A stretch of DNA of 64,000 bases from Bacillota bacterium (GCA_023421505.1 JAEZTJ010000028.1:1-64000), one strand, 5' to 3'. Shown: positions 17,542-26,492, numbered from the stretch's first letter. Notes: a model not told the origin generated them from the letters alone. Made by a program: numbers and translations.

Positions 17542-18699
17542 TCAGATTCTCCCTGTAGTTACAGCCACTATGGTAATAGAGAGAATGAAAAGTACGGCTC
17601 CTACAAATACAGTCTTTAAAAGCATCGAAGCTGATTTTGCAGATGCACTGATACATTCAATAAACCTTTTATCAGAAATCGGCTGTAATGCAGCACTACC
17701 CACCTTATAAACCACTGTAATCATGAGCAGCTTGATAAAAGGGACTGCACAGATTGAGATTATTACAATAAGTCCAGCTACACCAATTGCATTCTTTAAT
17801 AATACGCCAGCTCCTAGTACAGTCTCTGTCACTCCGCCTAGTGCATCTCCTACAGCAGGAATTGCCTCAGAAGCTTTTAAAAGAACGGAGCGCTTTACCT
17901 GATCTGCAACAGGTACAATAAGGCCCTGTATCGTATTAAAGCCAATTACAGCTGCTAACAAACTTTTAAGCAGCCAGTCGATTGCAGAAGAAAAAAGTCC
18001 TGCAAGCTTTGATAGTGTATCCTCCTTAGATAAATTGTTCGCAAGCATAATAACCAGATAAAAATTTATCATGGGAATAATCACTTTAACTATCAGAAAA
18101 TCTACTAAAGTAATTAGTAGTAAGGCCGCCTCATAATACACCATAGAGGTGGTAGCTCCCGTACAAAAAGCGACTGACATCAGATAAGTCGGAGCAAGTG
18201 CCTTCATAAAATCTAAGATAGCGCTTATGGTAGTTGCTGCAATCCGGGACGCTATAATAAAGGAACTGATCAAAAGTCCAAATAATAGTAAATAGGTGAT
18301 ATAATAGCCTGTCTCCGATACCTGGTTATTCTTAAAGGCCATCGATAGATTTGTAAACAGTGCTGCAATCAGCGCAATCGTAACTAAATTTACAAAGGTA
18401 CTTATATTTCCGTTAATTTCTCCTTTTATAGAATTCAATAATTGTTTACCAATAGCCGAGAAGGAAAATGCCTCCTCCCCATTGATCAGCTTATCTATAT
18501 AATCATTAAAATCAAATTTATTCCCACCATTCATTACATCATCGATTACATCCTGTATTTCAGAATAATCATAATTATCTGCCATATTGGAAGTCGTGTT
18601 TGCTTGTACCTCTTTTGTATATAAAATAGGTAGTAGGAAGACGAGCAGGATAAAAAGGATAAATTTGACCAGTGCTTTTTTCATAGTAGGGTATATCAT
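17542..18699 (-). CDS. spoIIIAE: Stage III sporulation protein AE
   Basis: 385 residues, the polytopic integral membrane component. A cleavable-looking signal (residues 6-33), a short soluble part (YDYSEIQDVIDDVM...), then about eight membrane helices. The conserved block LKSLLAAVIGFNTIQGLIVP and the following VGDALGGVTETVLGAG are typical. Likely the pore or transporter portion of the channel. GGAGG lies 8 bases before the ATG. Confidence 0.93.
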   Translation of the reverse strand: MIYPTMKKALVKFILFILLVFLLPILYTKEVQANTTSNMADNYDYSEIQDVIDDVMNGGNKFDFNDYIDKLINGEEAFSFSAIGKQLLNSIKGEINGNISTFVNLVTIALIAALFTNLSMAFKNNQVSETGYYITYLLLFGLLISSFIIASRIAATTISAILDFMKALAPTYLMSVAFCTGATTSMVYYEAALLLITLVDFLIVKVIIPMINFYLVIMLANNLSKEDTLSKLAGLFSSAIDWLLKSLLAAVIGFNTIQGLIVPVADQVKRSVLLKASEAIPAVGDALGGVTETVLGAGVLLKNAIGVAGLIVIISICAVPFIKLLMITVVYKVGSAALQPISDKRFIECISASAKSASMLLKTVFVGAVLFILSITIVAVTTGRI

Positions 18700-18702
18700 C
18701 CG

Positions 18703-19086
18703 TCAGGCCTCCAAAAAGCTATTTATTGTATCTAGGATAGAAAGCATAATTGGCATGCTGATTGCTAATATAGTGAGTTTTCCCACTATTTCTATCTGCT
18801 CGCTGACAGCCTGATATCCGGAATCCTTACAAAGAGAAGCCGATATTTCAGTCACATAGGTAATCCCGATAATTCTAATTAAAATACCTACATAGGCTTT
18901 ATTTAACTTGATATAGCCCTGAAGCTGCTCTATTGCATCAAGGATTACCTGCAGCTTACTGATTCCCCACAGCAGAATCAGCACACAGGCTGCTATACTC
19001 ATATAAAGAGAATATTCTTCCTTCCCTTTCTTGAACATAATCGCTAGTAATACTGTTATGATTCCGATTACAGCAATTTTAATCAT
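18703..19086 (-). CDS. spoIIIAD: Stage III sporulation protein AD
   Basis: 127 residues, four hydrophobic segments and a conserved ITYVTEISASLCKDSGYQAV block shared with SpoIIIAC. Small membrane component of the spoIIIA channel. Ends 3 bases before spoIIIAE. Confidence 0.92.
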   Translation of the reverse strand: MIKIAVIGIITVLLAIMFKKGKEEYSLYMSIAACVLILLWGISKLQVILDAIEQLQGYIKLNKAYVGILIRIIGITYVTEISASLCKDSGYQAVSEQIEIVGKLTILAISMPIMLSILDTINSFLEA

Positions 19087-19197
19087 AGATACCTCCTATG
19101 TACTCCATTCACAGTAACATGCATATTTCCATCAACCTTGAACCTGTCCAAACACATACAACAAAAAGTTCTTTTAAAGCACTTTCTATTATTGTAA

Positions 19198-19395
19198 TTA
19201 CATAATATCAAACAACTGCTGTATCGTTAAAAACAACTCGGTTATATGGGGCAGCAGCCATAGTAGAACAAGTACCAGTCCTGCGAGACTTGTAAGAAAG
19301 GCTAGTTCGTCCCTGCCCGATTGCTTTAATATTTGATTTAATATGGAAACTAATATTCCAACAATAGCAATTCTCAATATAAAATAGATATCCAT
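19198..19395 (-). CDS. spoIIIAC: Stage III sporulation protein AC
   Basis: About 65 residues with two membrane helices (MDIYFILRIAIVGILVSIL; ELAFLTSLAGLVLVLLWLLP). The start at 19395 has GGAG 6 bases upstream and gives the family's usual length; the frame extends 15 residues further upstream without a ribosome-binding site. A gap of 111 bases separates it from spoIIIAD, unusually wide inside this operon. Confidence 0.92.
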   Translation of the reverse strand: MDIYFILRIAIVGILVSILNQILKQSGRDELAFLTSLAGLVLVLLWLLPHITELFLTIQQLFDIM

Positions 19396-19525
19396 ACTTT
19401 TCTCCATTCCTGCGCTTATTTCACGCATATTCCATACCACATCACTGCGGTTCCCACCTCCTAAAAAGCAGGATAATTTTTATGACATAAAGCCATTTCA
19501 TCGAATTATATATTACTCAATTTCT

Positions 19526-20050
19526 TTAGATCATAATAATGATGATGAAAACTCCTGCCATTATCCCTAGCGTATTACAAAGATATGCTTTTTCCTTAAC
19601 TGTTTTTGATAACTCCTTGATTTCCTCATCAATCTGAGACACAAATAGATCAATCGTATTCATCTGCATATCCTTATCCAGATAACCTAAGTTTTCACCA
19701 AACTGTGTAATCTGTAACTTGTCCTTTTTCGACAGGGAAGTATCAGTTAGCTTCTTCTGTACAGCTTCCTTCCATATCTCAGAAAAAGTACAGCCGGATA
19801 GCTCATGCAGCTTCGTACTTACATATAAAAAGAAGGAATCAAAGCTTCCACTTTGTCTTCTGGTGATAGAATTAATCGCCTCTGGTAAAGGTGTATTGGC
19901 ATATCTGATATCTCCGCGTAATAAGCTAATCAGCTTCTTCAATTCCTTTAAGTTATCAATTCTGCATTTCATTTCATTACTAAAGAAGAAGCCCATTCCT
20001 GCAGAGGAGATAACAACAAGAATGCTTCCTATAATTTTCATGATATTCAT
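19526..20050 (-). CDS. spoIIIAB: Stage III sporulation protein AB
   Basis: 174 residues: N-terminal hydrophobic anchor, helical soluble part resembling the GspF/TadC fold of secretion systems (KELKKLISLLRGDIRYANTPLPEA), and a C-terminal membrane helix. It is thought to work with the SpoIIIAA ATPase. AGGAGG precedes the ATG; it starts 27 bases after spoIIIAA. Confidence 0.92.
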   Translation of the reverse strand: MNIMKIIGSILVVISSAGMGFFFSNEMKCRIDNLKELKKLISLLRGDIRYANTPLPEAINSITRRQSGSFDSFFLYVSTKLHELSGCTFSEIWKEAVQKKLTDTSLSKKDKLQITQFGENLGYLDKDMQMNTIDLFVSQIDEEIKELSKTVKEKAYLCNTLGIMAGVFIIIIMI

Positions 20051-20077
20051 ATTAGTTTGTCCTCCTTCCCAATATGT

Positions 20078-21040
20078 CTATCTACCCGCCTCAAATAGCC
20101 TTTTCCCATCAGCATCATATATCTCCTCCAGATGTCCGATTTCGGTGTGGTTACTGAGAATGACATAACGTTCAAATAACTTCTTTTTTACTAATTCACT
20201 TAATATAGGTTTACTGCGAATATCTTCAATTGAGCTTCCATGAACCGTTGCAATCAGCTTACAGCCACAACCGATCACATAATCAATCGCCTCTAATTCC
20301 TCTTTCGATCCTATTTCATCTACGGCAATGATCTGCGGTGACATGGATCGTATCAACATCATCATTCCTTTCGCTTTCGGACAGCAGTCAAGAATATCGG
20401 TTCTGATACCAAGTTCATTTTGCGGTGTCCCCATATAGCAGGCACCAATCTCAGAACGCTCATCTACTACCCCAATACTCATTCCCGATAAATACTGACT
20501 GCCGGTAGACAGCTGTCTGATGATGTCCCGTAAAAGCGTTGTCTTGCCACATCTGGGTGGAGATATAATCAGCGTATGAAAGATATTGCTGCCCTGCTTA
20601 TTGATTAAGTAAGGCAGTATTCTATCTGCACAACCCTTTACCTGATGTGCAAGCCGGATATTAATAAAGGAAATATGCTTCATCCCTTTAATCGTATCAT
20701 CTTCAATTATGATTTTACCGGCTATTCCGATTCGGTGACCGCCATTTATTGTGATAAAGCCTTGTTTAATTTCATCTTCAAATGCATACAGAGAATAATT
20801 ACTTATGTATTCCATCGTCTCGCGAATCTCGTTTTTGGTAATTTGAACAGCCCTAGAAGGGACATCAACAAATTTAGCATCCTCTGATACAAAGGTTTCT
20901 TTATTCCCATATATCATAATTAGGGGAGCATTCATTCTTAGTCTGATTTCCTGCAGCTTATCAAAATCAATGGTCAGCTTTCCAAGAATTGTCCTTAGTT
21001 TTAGTGAAAATATTTTTAGTAGCTCGTCTTTCGTATTCAT
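20078..21040 (-). CDS. spoIIIAA: Stage III sporulation protein AA, ATPase
   Basis: 320 residues. A secretion-type AAA ATPase with Walker A ISPPRCGKTTLLRDI around residues 152-165, a Walker B block MSPQIIAVDEIG near 230, and the conserved GHRIGIAGK segment. It energises the spoIIIA channel and is the first gene of the operon, so sigma-E control is expected; I could not fix the promoter by eye in 21041-21261. GGGGAGGAG precedes two overlapping ATGs; the second, at 21040, is the right frame. Confidence 0.94.
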   Translation of the reverse strand: MNTKDELLKIFSLKLRTILGKLTIDFDKLQEIRLRMNAPLIMIYGNKETFVSEDAKFVDVPSRAVQITKNEIRETMEYISNYSLYAFEDEIKQGFITINGGHRIGIAGKIIIEDDTIKGMKHISFINIRLAHQVKGCADRILPYLINKQGSNIFHTLIISPPRCGKTTLLRDIIRQLSTGSQYLSGMSIGVVDERSEIGACYMGTPQNELGIRTDILDCCPKAKGMMMLIRSMSPQIIAVDEIGSKEELEAIDYVIGCGCKLIATVHGSSIEDIRSKPILSELVKKKLFERYVILSNHTEIGHLEEIYDADGKRLFEAGR

Positions 21041-21192
21041 TCATTATCTCCTCCCCTATGACCTCTTTATAGCTTATCCCTCTGTGCTTAAAACAATATA
21101 TTCTCTCCTCAGAAAAATATTCCGATAAGTGGGAAGAAATAAATTGCAAAATTTGATTGGTTATATTATTCTGATAATTAATAAAATCTAAT

Positions 21193-21233
21193 ATAGGTAA
21201 TTGCGAAACTATATAATTTGTGTAATTTCCTAT
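21193..21233. repeat. Short dispersed repeat (family B), copy 1
   Basis: The plus strand reads ATAGGTAATTGCGAAACTAT and closes with GTGTAATTTCCTAT, an imperfect inverted pair. The first arm is nearly identical to the arm of the element at 28306-28379. It lies in the 221-base divergent gap between spoIIIAA and aroE, 29 bases before the aroE start. Confidence 0.45.
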
Positions 21234-21261
21234 AAAATTCAATACGAAATGAGGTGTTTTA

Positions 21262-22059
21262 ATGAGATATGGTTTAATTGGAGAGAAACTTGGACACAGC
21301 TATTCAAAGCTCATTCATGAAAAGCTGGCTGACTATAGATATGATTTAATCCCTTTAAGCGAAGAGGAATTCATCACTTTTATGACGGAAAAGAATTTTA
21401 CTGCAATCAATGTAACGATACCTTATAAGCAGAAGGTTATCCCTTACTTAGATGAACTGCATCCTCTCGCAGCGCAAATCGGTGCAGTGAATACGATTGT
21501 TAATAAAGATGGGTACTGCACCGGTTATAATACGGATTTTTATGGATTTCAGTATATGCTCTTAAATAATAATATAGAAGTTGCAGGAAAGAAGTGCTTA
21601 ATTCTCGGAACCGGTGGAACCTCTCATACTGTCCGAGCTGTGCTTAAACATCTTTGCGCTTCAAAAGTATTAATCGTCAGCAGAAAGGATTCCTCAAATA
21701 GCGACCTAAACGATATAAATACTACCATATCCTATGAGACTTGTTATCAGATACATACTGATGCTGAGATAATTATTAATACAACTCCCCTTGGCATGTA
21801 CCCCAGGGTTGATGCCTCTCCGTTAGATCTATCCGACTTTCGTGATTGCAAGGCTGTGGTGGACGTGATATTTAACCCTATGAAAACAAAGCTTTCCCTT
21901 CAGGCTGAGGAATTAGGAATAAAAGCTGTAACCGGGCTTGAGATGCTGGTGGCTCAGGCAAAGCAGGCGATTGAATATTTTCTGGATACAAAACTTAAGG
22001 ATGCCTGTATTGAGAAGGTTTATCAAGAACTTGTAGAAATAATCAGAAATAAGATTTAG
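21262..22059 (+). CDS. aroE: Shikimate dehydrogenase
   Basis: 265 residues; reduces 3-dehydroshikimate with NADPH. The substrate-binding opening is MRYGLIGEKLGHSYSKLIHE. The catalytic lysine and aspartate are in NVTIPYKQK and GYNTDFYGF, the nucleotide-binding loop is LGTGGTSHTVRAVL, and NTTPLGMYP is conserved. GAGGTG precedes the ATG. Monocistronic, opposite in direction to its neighbours and closed by a strong terminator. aroQ and aroK lie 3.5-5 kb to the right on the other strand, so three shikimate steps share this region. Confidence 0.95.
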   Translation: MRYGLIGEKLGHSYSKLIHEKLADYRYDLIPLSEEEFITFMTEKNFTAINVTIPYKQKVIPYLDELHPLAAQIGAVNTIVNKDGYCTGYNTDFYGFQYMLLNNNIEVAGKKCLILGTGGTSHTVRAVLKHLCASKVLIVSRKDSSNSDLNDINTTISYETCYQIHTDAEIIINTTPLGMYPRVDASPLDLSDFRDCKAVVDVIFNPMKTKLSLQAEELGIKAVTGLEMLVAQAKQAIEYFLDTKLKDACIEKVYQELVEIIRNKI

Positions 22060-22107
22060 AAAAAGAGGATGTCCTAAACTTCAAAGTAAAGGACATCCTC
22101 TTTTTTT
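22060..22107. terminator. Bidirectional terminator between aroE and oadB
   Basis: AAAAAGAGGATGTCC pairs perfectly with GGACATCCTCTTTTT around a 16-base loop. A-runs on one side and T-runs on the other make it work for both converging genes. Confidence 0.9.
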
Positions 22108-22108
22108 A

Positions 22109-23242
22109 TTAACCAAATAGTGATAGCAATACTCCTGCCGCTACCGCCGAACCGATAACACCTGCAACATTCGGACCCATAGCATGCATCAACAGATAAT
22201 TTGCTGGGTTAGCCTTTTGACCTTCAATCTGGGATACACGCGCTGCCATAGGAACTGCAGATACCCCGGCTGAGCCTATTAATGGATTTATTTTACCTTT
22301 TGTAACAAAACACATAAATTTACCAATCAATAAACCACCAACCGTACTGAACATAAAAGCGACCAGACCAAGTATAATAATTCCGAGGGTTTTAGGCTTT
22401 AAGAATTCAGTACCTACTGCTGTGGCACCAACTGTCACACCGAGAAAAATTGTTACAATATTGATCATGGCATTCTGGGCCGTATCTGATAATCTTTCTA
22501 CCACACCGGATTCTCTGAACAGATTACCTAACATCAGCAAACCGATCAGCGGTGCAGTTGAAGGAAGCAGAAGAATACATAATACAGATACTACAATAGG
22601 AAAGCAAACTTTCTCAAGCTTTGATACCTTACGCAATTGTTCCATTTGAATCTTACGTTCCTTTTCGGTAGTAAGTAGTCTCATTAACGGCGGCTGTATC
22701 AAAGGAATCAACGCCATATAGGAATATGCTGCAATTGCAATGGATGCCAACAAATGAGGTGCTAATCTTGTCGTAAGATAAATGGCTGTTGGGCCGTCTG
22801 CACCTCCGATAATTCCTATGGAAGCTGCTTCCTCCCTTGTAAAGCCCATAAGATTAGCTATAATAAAAGCGATTACGATACCAAACTGAGAGCCTGCTCC
22901 GATCAGCATACTGACAGGTCTGGCGATTAGCGGACCAAAATCCGTCATTGCGCCAATTCCTAAGAAAATGAGCGAAGGATAGATACCTTTTTTAACACCC
23001 ATATATAAATAATATAATATTCCGCCTGCTTCACTACCTGTCGGTTCATTCATCACTCCGGTAAGCGGTAGGTTAGCTAACAGCATACCAAAAGCAATCG
23101 GTAATAATAGCAGCGGTTCAAATTTCTTTGCTATTGCAAGATATATGAGTACACAAGCAACAAGTATCATGACAATTGCCTGCCAGGTTAATGCGGCAAA
23201 ACCCGAATCTTTCCATAAATTAATTAATGAATCAATAAACAC
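22109..23242 (-). CDS. oadB: Sodium-translocating decarboxylase, beta subunit
   Basis: 377 residues, about ten membrane helices. The family signature GGADGPTAIYLTTRLAP and the late NPLIGSAGVSAVPMAARV and HAMGPNVAGVIGS blocks (conserved Asp, Ser and Asn) mark the sodium channel of oxaloacetate, methylmalonyl-CoA or glutaconyl-CoA decarboxylases. It couples release of CO2 from carboxybiotin to sodium export. The GTG start has AGGAGG upstream. A tiny gamma-like gene lies 48 bases upstream; no alpha or biotin-carrier gene is in the window, so the substrate cannot be told. Confidence 0.92.
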   Translation of the reverse strand: MFIDSLINLWKDSGFAALTWQAIVMILVACVLIYLAIAKKFEPLLLLPIAFGMLLANLPLTGVMNEPTGSEAGGILYYLYMGVKKGIYPSLIFLGIGAMTDFGPLIARPVSMLIGAGSQFGIVIAFIIANLMGFTREEAASIGIIGGADGPTAIYLTTRLAPHLLASIAIAAYSYMALIPLIQPPLMRLLTTEKERKIQMEQLRKVSKLEKVCFPIVVSVLCILLLPSTAPLIGLLMLGNLFRESGVVERLSDTAQNAMINIVTIFLGVTVGATAVGTEFLKPKTLGIIILGLVAFMFSTVGGLLIGKFMCFVTKGKINPLIGSAGVSAVPMAARVSQIEGQKANPANYLLMHAMGPNVAGVIGSAVAAGVLLSLFG

Positions 23243-23290
23243 ACTTTCATCCTCCTATTTATGTATAATCTTACCAGCAGATCATCTTTT

Positions 23291-23434
23291 TCATGAAGCA
23301 AGATGATTATCTTTTTTTTCTATACTCTGAACAATGAACGAAAACAAACGGATTAGTCCCCATAATGCTGTCAGTACTGAAAAAACGACCAACATACAAA
23401 ATAATGCAACTAATATGCTTTCCGATAAAGACAT
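23291..23434 (-). CDS. OadG-like decarboxylase gamma subunit, 47 residues
   Basis: A very short frame found by direct reading: MSLSESILVALFCMLVVFSV, continuing LTALWGLIRLFSFIVQSIEK and ending KDNHLAS. One membrane helix after a short SLSES opening, then a charged tail, matches the N-terminal part of OadG/gamma subunits. Those anchor the soluble carboxyltransferase to the beta channel. GAGGTG stands upstream of the ATG at 23434. Position directly before the beta-subunit gene on the same strand supports the call. Normal gamma subunits are 80-120 residues with a long linker, which this one lacks. Confidence 0.65.
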   Translation of the reverse strand: MSLSESILVALFCMLVVFSVLTALWGLIRLFSFIVQSIEKKDNHLAS

Positions 23435-23480
23435 AGCTATCACCTCTTCTCTTTATGATTAAGTAAAATTTAAATAAAAA

Positions 23481-23516
23481 TAGGGCGAGAAGCTCCAAAA
23501 GAAGCTCTCCACCCTA
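23481..23516 (-). terminator. Intrinsic terminator of efp
   Basis: On the minus strand the arms AGGGTGGAGAGCTTC and GGAGCTTCTCGCCCT fold with a TTTT loop; a single G-T pair aside, the stem is nearly perfect. ATTTTTATTT follows. Confidence 0.8.
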
Positions 23517-23584
23517 TAAGCTCAAGACTTGAAACAGCTAAAACAGCTGCCAACCGGATAAAATAGTATTCAATTAGACTAAGA

Positions 23585-24142
23585 CTATACTCTCTTCATA
23601 TATTCGCCGGTTCTGGTATCAATACTGATCTTATCTCCCTGCTCAACAAATAACGGTACATATACAGTTGCACCTGTCTCAACAATAGCCGGCTTTGTAG
23701 CACCAGTTGCAGTATCTCCTTTAAAGCCTGGCTCTGTATCTGTAATGATTAGCTCTACAAATAAAGGAGGCTCAATTGAAAATACCTGTCCGTTATGAGA
23801 AAGCATCTTAACCATTTCATTTTCTTTCACAAATTTAAGATAATCTCCGACAGCATCTTCACTCATGGCAATTTGTTCAAAGTTTTCTATATTCATAAAG
23901 TGGAATAACTCTCCGTCTGAATATAAATATTGCATATCGCTTCTATCGATACGTGCTTGCGGATATTTTTCTGTTGGACGGAAGGTTTTTTCTACCACAC
24001 CACCATTTTTAATATTCTTTAACTTAGTTCTAACAAATGCTGCGCCTTTTCCCGGTTTTACATGTTGAAATTCAATAATCTGATATACCTGATTGTCCAT
24101 TTCAATTGTTAAGCCGTTTCTGAAATCGCCTGCTGAAATCAT
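23585..24142 (-). CDS. efp: Translation elongation factor P
   Basis: 185 residues, three beta-barrel domains. The tip loop of domain I is KPGKGAAF, with Lys32 at the position that is modified in many bacteria; the second signature is the late VYVPLFVEQGDKISIDTRTG block. It relieves stalling at polyproline. It follows the M24 peptidase gene on the same strand by about 70 bases, and this pairing with aroQ and spoIIIA nearby is standard in clostridia. It has its own terminator. Confidence 0.96.
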   Translation of the reverse strand: MISAGDFRNGLTIEMDNQVYQIIEFQHVKPGKGAAFVRTKLKNIKNGGVVEKTFRPTEKYPQARIDRSDMQYLYSDGELFHFMNIENFEQIAMSEDAVGDYLKFVKENEMVKMLSHNGQVFSIEPPLFVELIITDTEPGFKGDTATGATKPAIVETGATVYVPLFVEQGDKISIDTRTGEYMKRV

Positions 24143-24211
24143 ACTAAAACTCCTCCTTAAAGTGACTACTCTTTAGTCTATAATAACCTGTCCTTTTTTG
24201 CAACAGTTTTT

Positions 24212-25279
24212 TTATAACTCTATCAGACTTTTATCGGAATGTGTAAAATTCTCACAGCCGTCTTTGGTTACCGCAACTAAATCTTCTATTCGAACTCCAC
24301 CCAAGCCCTTAACATAAATCCCCGGCTCTACAGTCTCCGTCATTCCTGCCAGTATGATATCCTCTTCATAAGCACTTAATCTTGGATTTTCATGTACCTC
24401 AAGTCCAACGCTATGTCCAAGTCCGTGGCCAAAGCACCCTTCATAACCAGCCTTATAGATGATATCTCTGGCAATCCTATCCACTTCTCTACCCTTATAT
24501 CCGGCCTTTAAAAAATCAAGTGCAGCCATCTGTGCTTCTAAGACCGTATGATAAATCTCCTTCTGCTTCTCACTGGCTTTTCCAATCACTATGGTTCTCG
24601 TCATATCGGAACAATACCCTTCAAAGACACAGCCAAAGTCCATGGTCAGAAAATCTCCTGTCTCGATTTTCTTTTGTGTCGGTACTCCATGAGGCATAGA
24701 GGAATTTATACCTGATACTACAATGGAGGGAAAGCTTAAGCCACTTGCCCCTTTCAGCTTTAACAGATATTCAATTCTAGCTGCTACCTCAAGCTCAGTA
24801 AGTCCTGGTTTAATATATCCTAATATCTCAGAAAATACTTTATCTCCAATCTCCTCTGCTTTTTTTATATACTCTAATTCCCTTGGTGTTTTAATTCTTC
24901 TCATTCTAGTAATTTCATGACCAAAGGGTATAAGCTCAGCTGCAATTAGCTTTTCTTTCAGCCTGTGATAGGTTGAATAAAGCATATCCTCTGCTTCAAA
25001 CCCAAGACGTTTAACCCCATCTAAGGATAGAAGCTCATTCAGTGACTCTTCATAACCACTGCCAGCTATCGTGATGACCTCGTAACCCTCTGCTTCCAGC
25101 TCGGCCTGTATGGTATAGCGTGAATCTGTAATAACAGCTCGTCTATCTGCTGAAATGTACAAATAACCGGTCCCCCCGGAAAACCCACTGATATAGCGCA
25201 TATTCTTATCATCTGAAATCAATATTGCTTCGACAGAATGCTGCTTTAGTAATTCCTGTACTTTTTTATAATTATCCAT
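24212..25279 (-). CDS. pepP: M24 family Xaa-Pro aminopeptidase
   Basis: About 355 residues: a creatinase-type N-terminal domain, then the pita-bread metallopeptidase with its five ligands: TMDFG, YCSDMTRT, GHGLGHSVG, ETVEPG and VRIED. It releases N-terminal residues next to proline. The ATG at 25279 with AGGTAG upstream starts at the expected point; the frame extends 18 residues further without support. Its neighbour efp also serves proline-rich proteins, an association conserved in many Firmicutes. Confidence 0.9.
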   Translation of the reverse strand: MDNYKKVQELLKQHSVEAILISDDKNMRYISGFSGGTGYLYISADRRAVITDSRYTIQAELEAEGYEVITIAGSGYEESLNELLSLDGVKRLGFEAEDMLYSTYHRLKEKLIAAELIPFGHEITRMRRIKTPRELEYIKKAEEIGDKVFSEILGYIKPGLTELEVAARIEYLLKLKGASGLSFPSIVVSGINSSMPHGVPTQKKIETGDFLTMDFGCVFEGYCSDMTRTIVIGKASEKQKEIYHTVLEAQMAALDFLKAGYKGREVDRIARDIIYKAGYEGCFGHGLGHSVGLEVHENPRLSAYEEDIILAGMTETVEPGIYVKGLGGVRIEDLVAVTKDGCENFTHSDKSLIEL

Positions 25280-25357
25280 GCTGACTACCTGTCTTTCCAA
25301 GCACGTAATGATACTATGTATTAATATTTCCAAGCTTCTTTCTTTTTAAACAGAAGC

Positions 25358-25792
25358 TTAAGCTTTCATACTGATAATTGCTTCAACAGCCAAAAGGTAT
25401 CCCATTAGTCCAAGTCCTGCAATCTGACCGGTGCATACCGCAGCTGTAACTGAATTATGTCTAAATTCCTCTCTTTGATGGATATTTGATATGTGTACCT
25501 CTATTTTGGGAACTGATATAGAAGCAAGTGCATCACGAATAGCGTAGCTATAGTGCGTATATGCCCCCGGATTAATGATAATCCCATCCACTTGATCATA
25601 ATAAGCTTTTTGAATACGGTCGATAATCTCACCCTCACAATTACTTTGGAAGGTTTCTATCGTGATATTCGTTTCCTTCGCCTTCACCTCCAGCATATTA
25701 AGTAAATACTGAAAGTCCTGTGTACCATAAATTCCTTTTTCTCTAATTCCTAAAAAATTCAAATTTGGTCCGTTTATTACCAGAAGCTTCAT
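25358..25792 (-). CDS. aroQ: 3-dehydroquinate dehydratase, type II
   Basis: About 144 residues. Begins MKLLVINGPNLNFLGIREKG; the catalytic tyrosine is in GIYGTQDF, the NPGAYTHYSYAIRDAL block and the histidine in VHISNIHQREEFRH complete the site. It dehydrates 3-dehydroquinate in the shikimate pathway. The start at 25792 has GGAGG supplied by a repeat element that lies directly upstream (25797-25895). The gene is followed by pepP and efp and preceded by aroK. Confidence 0.95.
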   Translation of the reverse strand: MKLLVINGPNLNFLGIREKGIYGTQDFQYLLNMLEVKAKETNITIETFQSNCEGEIIDRIQKAYYDQVDGIIINPGAYTHYSYAIRDALASISVPKIEVHISNIHQREEFRHNSVTAAVCTGQIAGLGLMGYLLAVEAIISMKA

Positions 25793-25796
25793 ATTA

Positions 25797-25895
25797 ACCT
25801 CCATCTGCCGCTTAAGCGGCATTCAAAAACTGAGCGAAAAGCACTGAACATGCTTTTTGCCGGTTGAAAAATCTACTTCTTTTCAACTATCCTCC
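25797..25895 (-). repeat. Structured ~100-bp repeat carrying a Shine-Dalgarno (family A), copy 1
   Basis: Read on the minus strand the element starts GGAGGATAG, folds three successive hairpins (GTTGAAAAG/TTTTTCAAC, AAAAAGCATG/TGCTTTT, GCCGCTTAAGCGGC) and ends AGATGGAGG, the ribosome-binding site of aroQ. A second copy at 34781-34880 is about 87% identical by eye and sits in the same relation to an unrelated gene. In the middle hairpin the two copies differ by changes that keep the pairing. It could be a small mobile element or a structured 5' leader. Confidence 0.8.
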
Positions 25896-25964
25896 TTAAT
25901 TATACAGACAACCTAGCCTCTTTTGTCTAACCCTTATCATTTATCAGGTACTATTTTATATCTA

Positions 25965-26492
25965 TCAATGCATTTGCTTCCTGTAAGCTTCCATGATTAT
26001 GTTTACGATATCATTGACTGATTCACCATCTGTTTTAACAATCCTATGTGCTATCTTTTCATAAATCGGAGTCCGAAGCGCAAGCATTTGCTCCACCTTC
26101 TTCTCCAGGTCATCACCCTGAAGCAGTGGTCTTGTTATATCACCCTGTAGTCTATTCATAGTTGTCTGCTTTGTAGCCTTTAAGAATACAATATAGCCCA
26201 TCTCTTTAAGAAGTTCCGCATTCTGTTTACGAAGCGGCAGACCTCCGCCAGTAGAAAGTACTGTTTCATTCATATCCAAACTCAACTCTTCTAACAATTT
26301 CGTCTCCAAATTACGGAAATATTCCTCTCCATGAACAGAGAAGATCTGGCTGATGGTATCCTCAGCCTTTTGCTCTAATAATTCGTCTGTATCATAAAAT
26401 CGATAAGACAGGCGTTTTGCCAATACCTTTCCAACACTTGTCTTACCCGATCCCATATATCCAATTAAAATTATGTTCTGTTTTATCTTCAA
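25965..26492 (-). CDS. aroK: Shikimate kinase
   Basis: 175 residues. Walker A loop GYMGSGKTSVGK at 12-23, the DTDELLEQKAEDTISQIF shikimate-binding aspartate, FRNLETKLL arginine and the GGGLPLR loop. Uses ATP to phosphorylate shikimate. The start is a TTG with GGAGAA upstream. Same strand as aroQ, 170 bases before it, with the family A repeat between the two genes. Confidence 0.94.
   Translation of the reverse strand: MKIKQNIILIGYMGSGKTSVGKVLAKRLSYRFYDTDELLEQKAEDTISQIFSVHGEEYFRNLETKLLEELSLDMNETVLSTGGGLPLRKQNAELLKEMGYIVFLKATKQTTMNRLQGDITRPLLQGDDLEKKVEQMLALRTPIYEKIAHRIVKTDGESVNDIVNIIMEAYRKQMH

Noticed and set aside
20967..21242. 91-residue minus-strand frame upstream of spoIIIAA
   Set aside because: It overlaps the start of spoIIIAA by 74 bases, has no ribosome-binding site and uses AT-rich DNA with repeat B inside it. 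The part with good composition is the leader of spoIIIAA.
23307..23498. 63-residue minus-strand frame before oadB
   Set aside because: It is in a different frame from the OadG-like gene, which has the ribosome-binding site and the membrane helix expected of the family.
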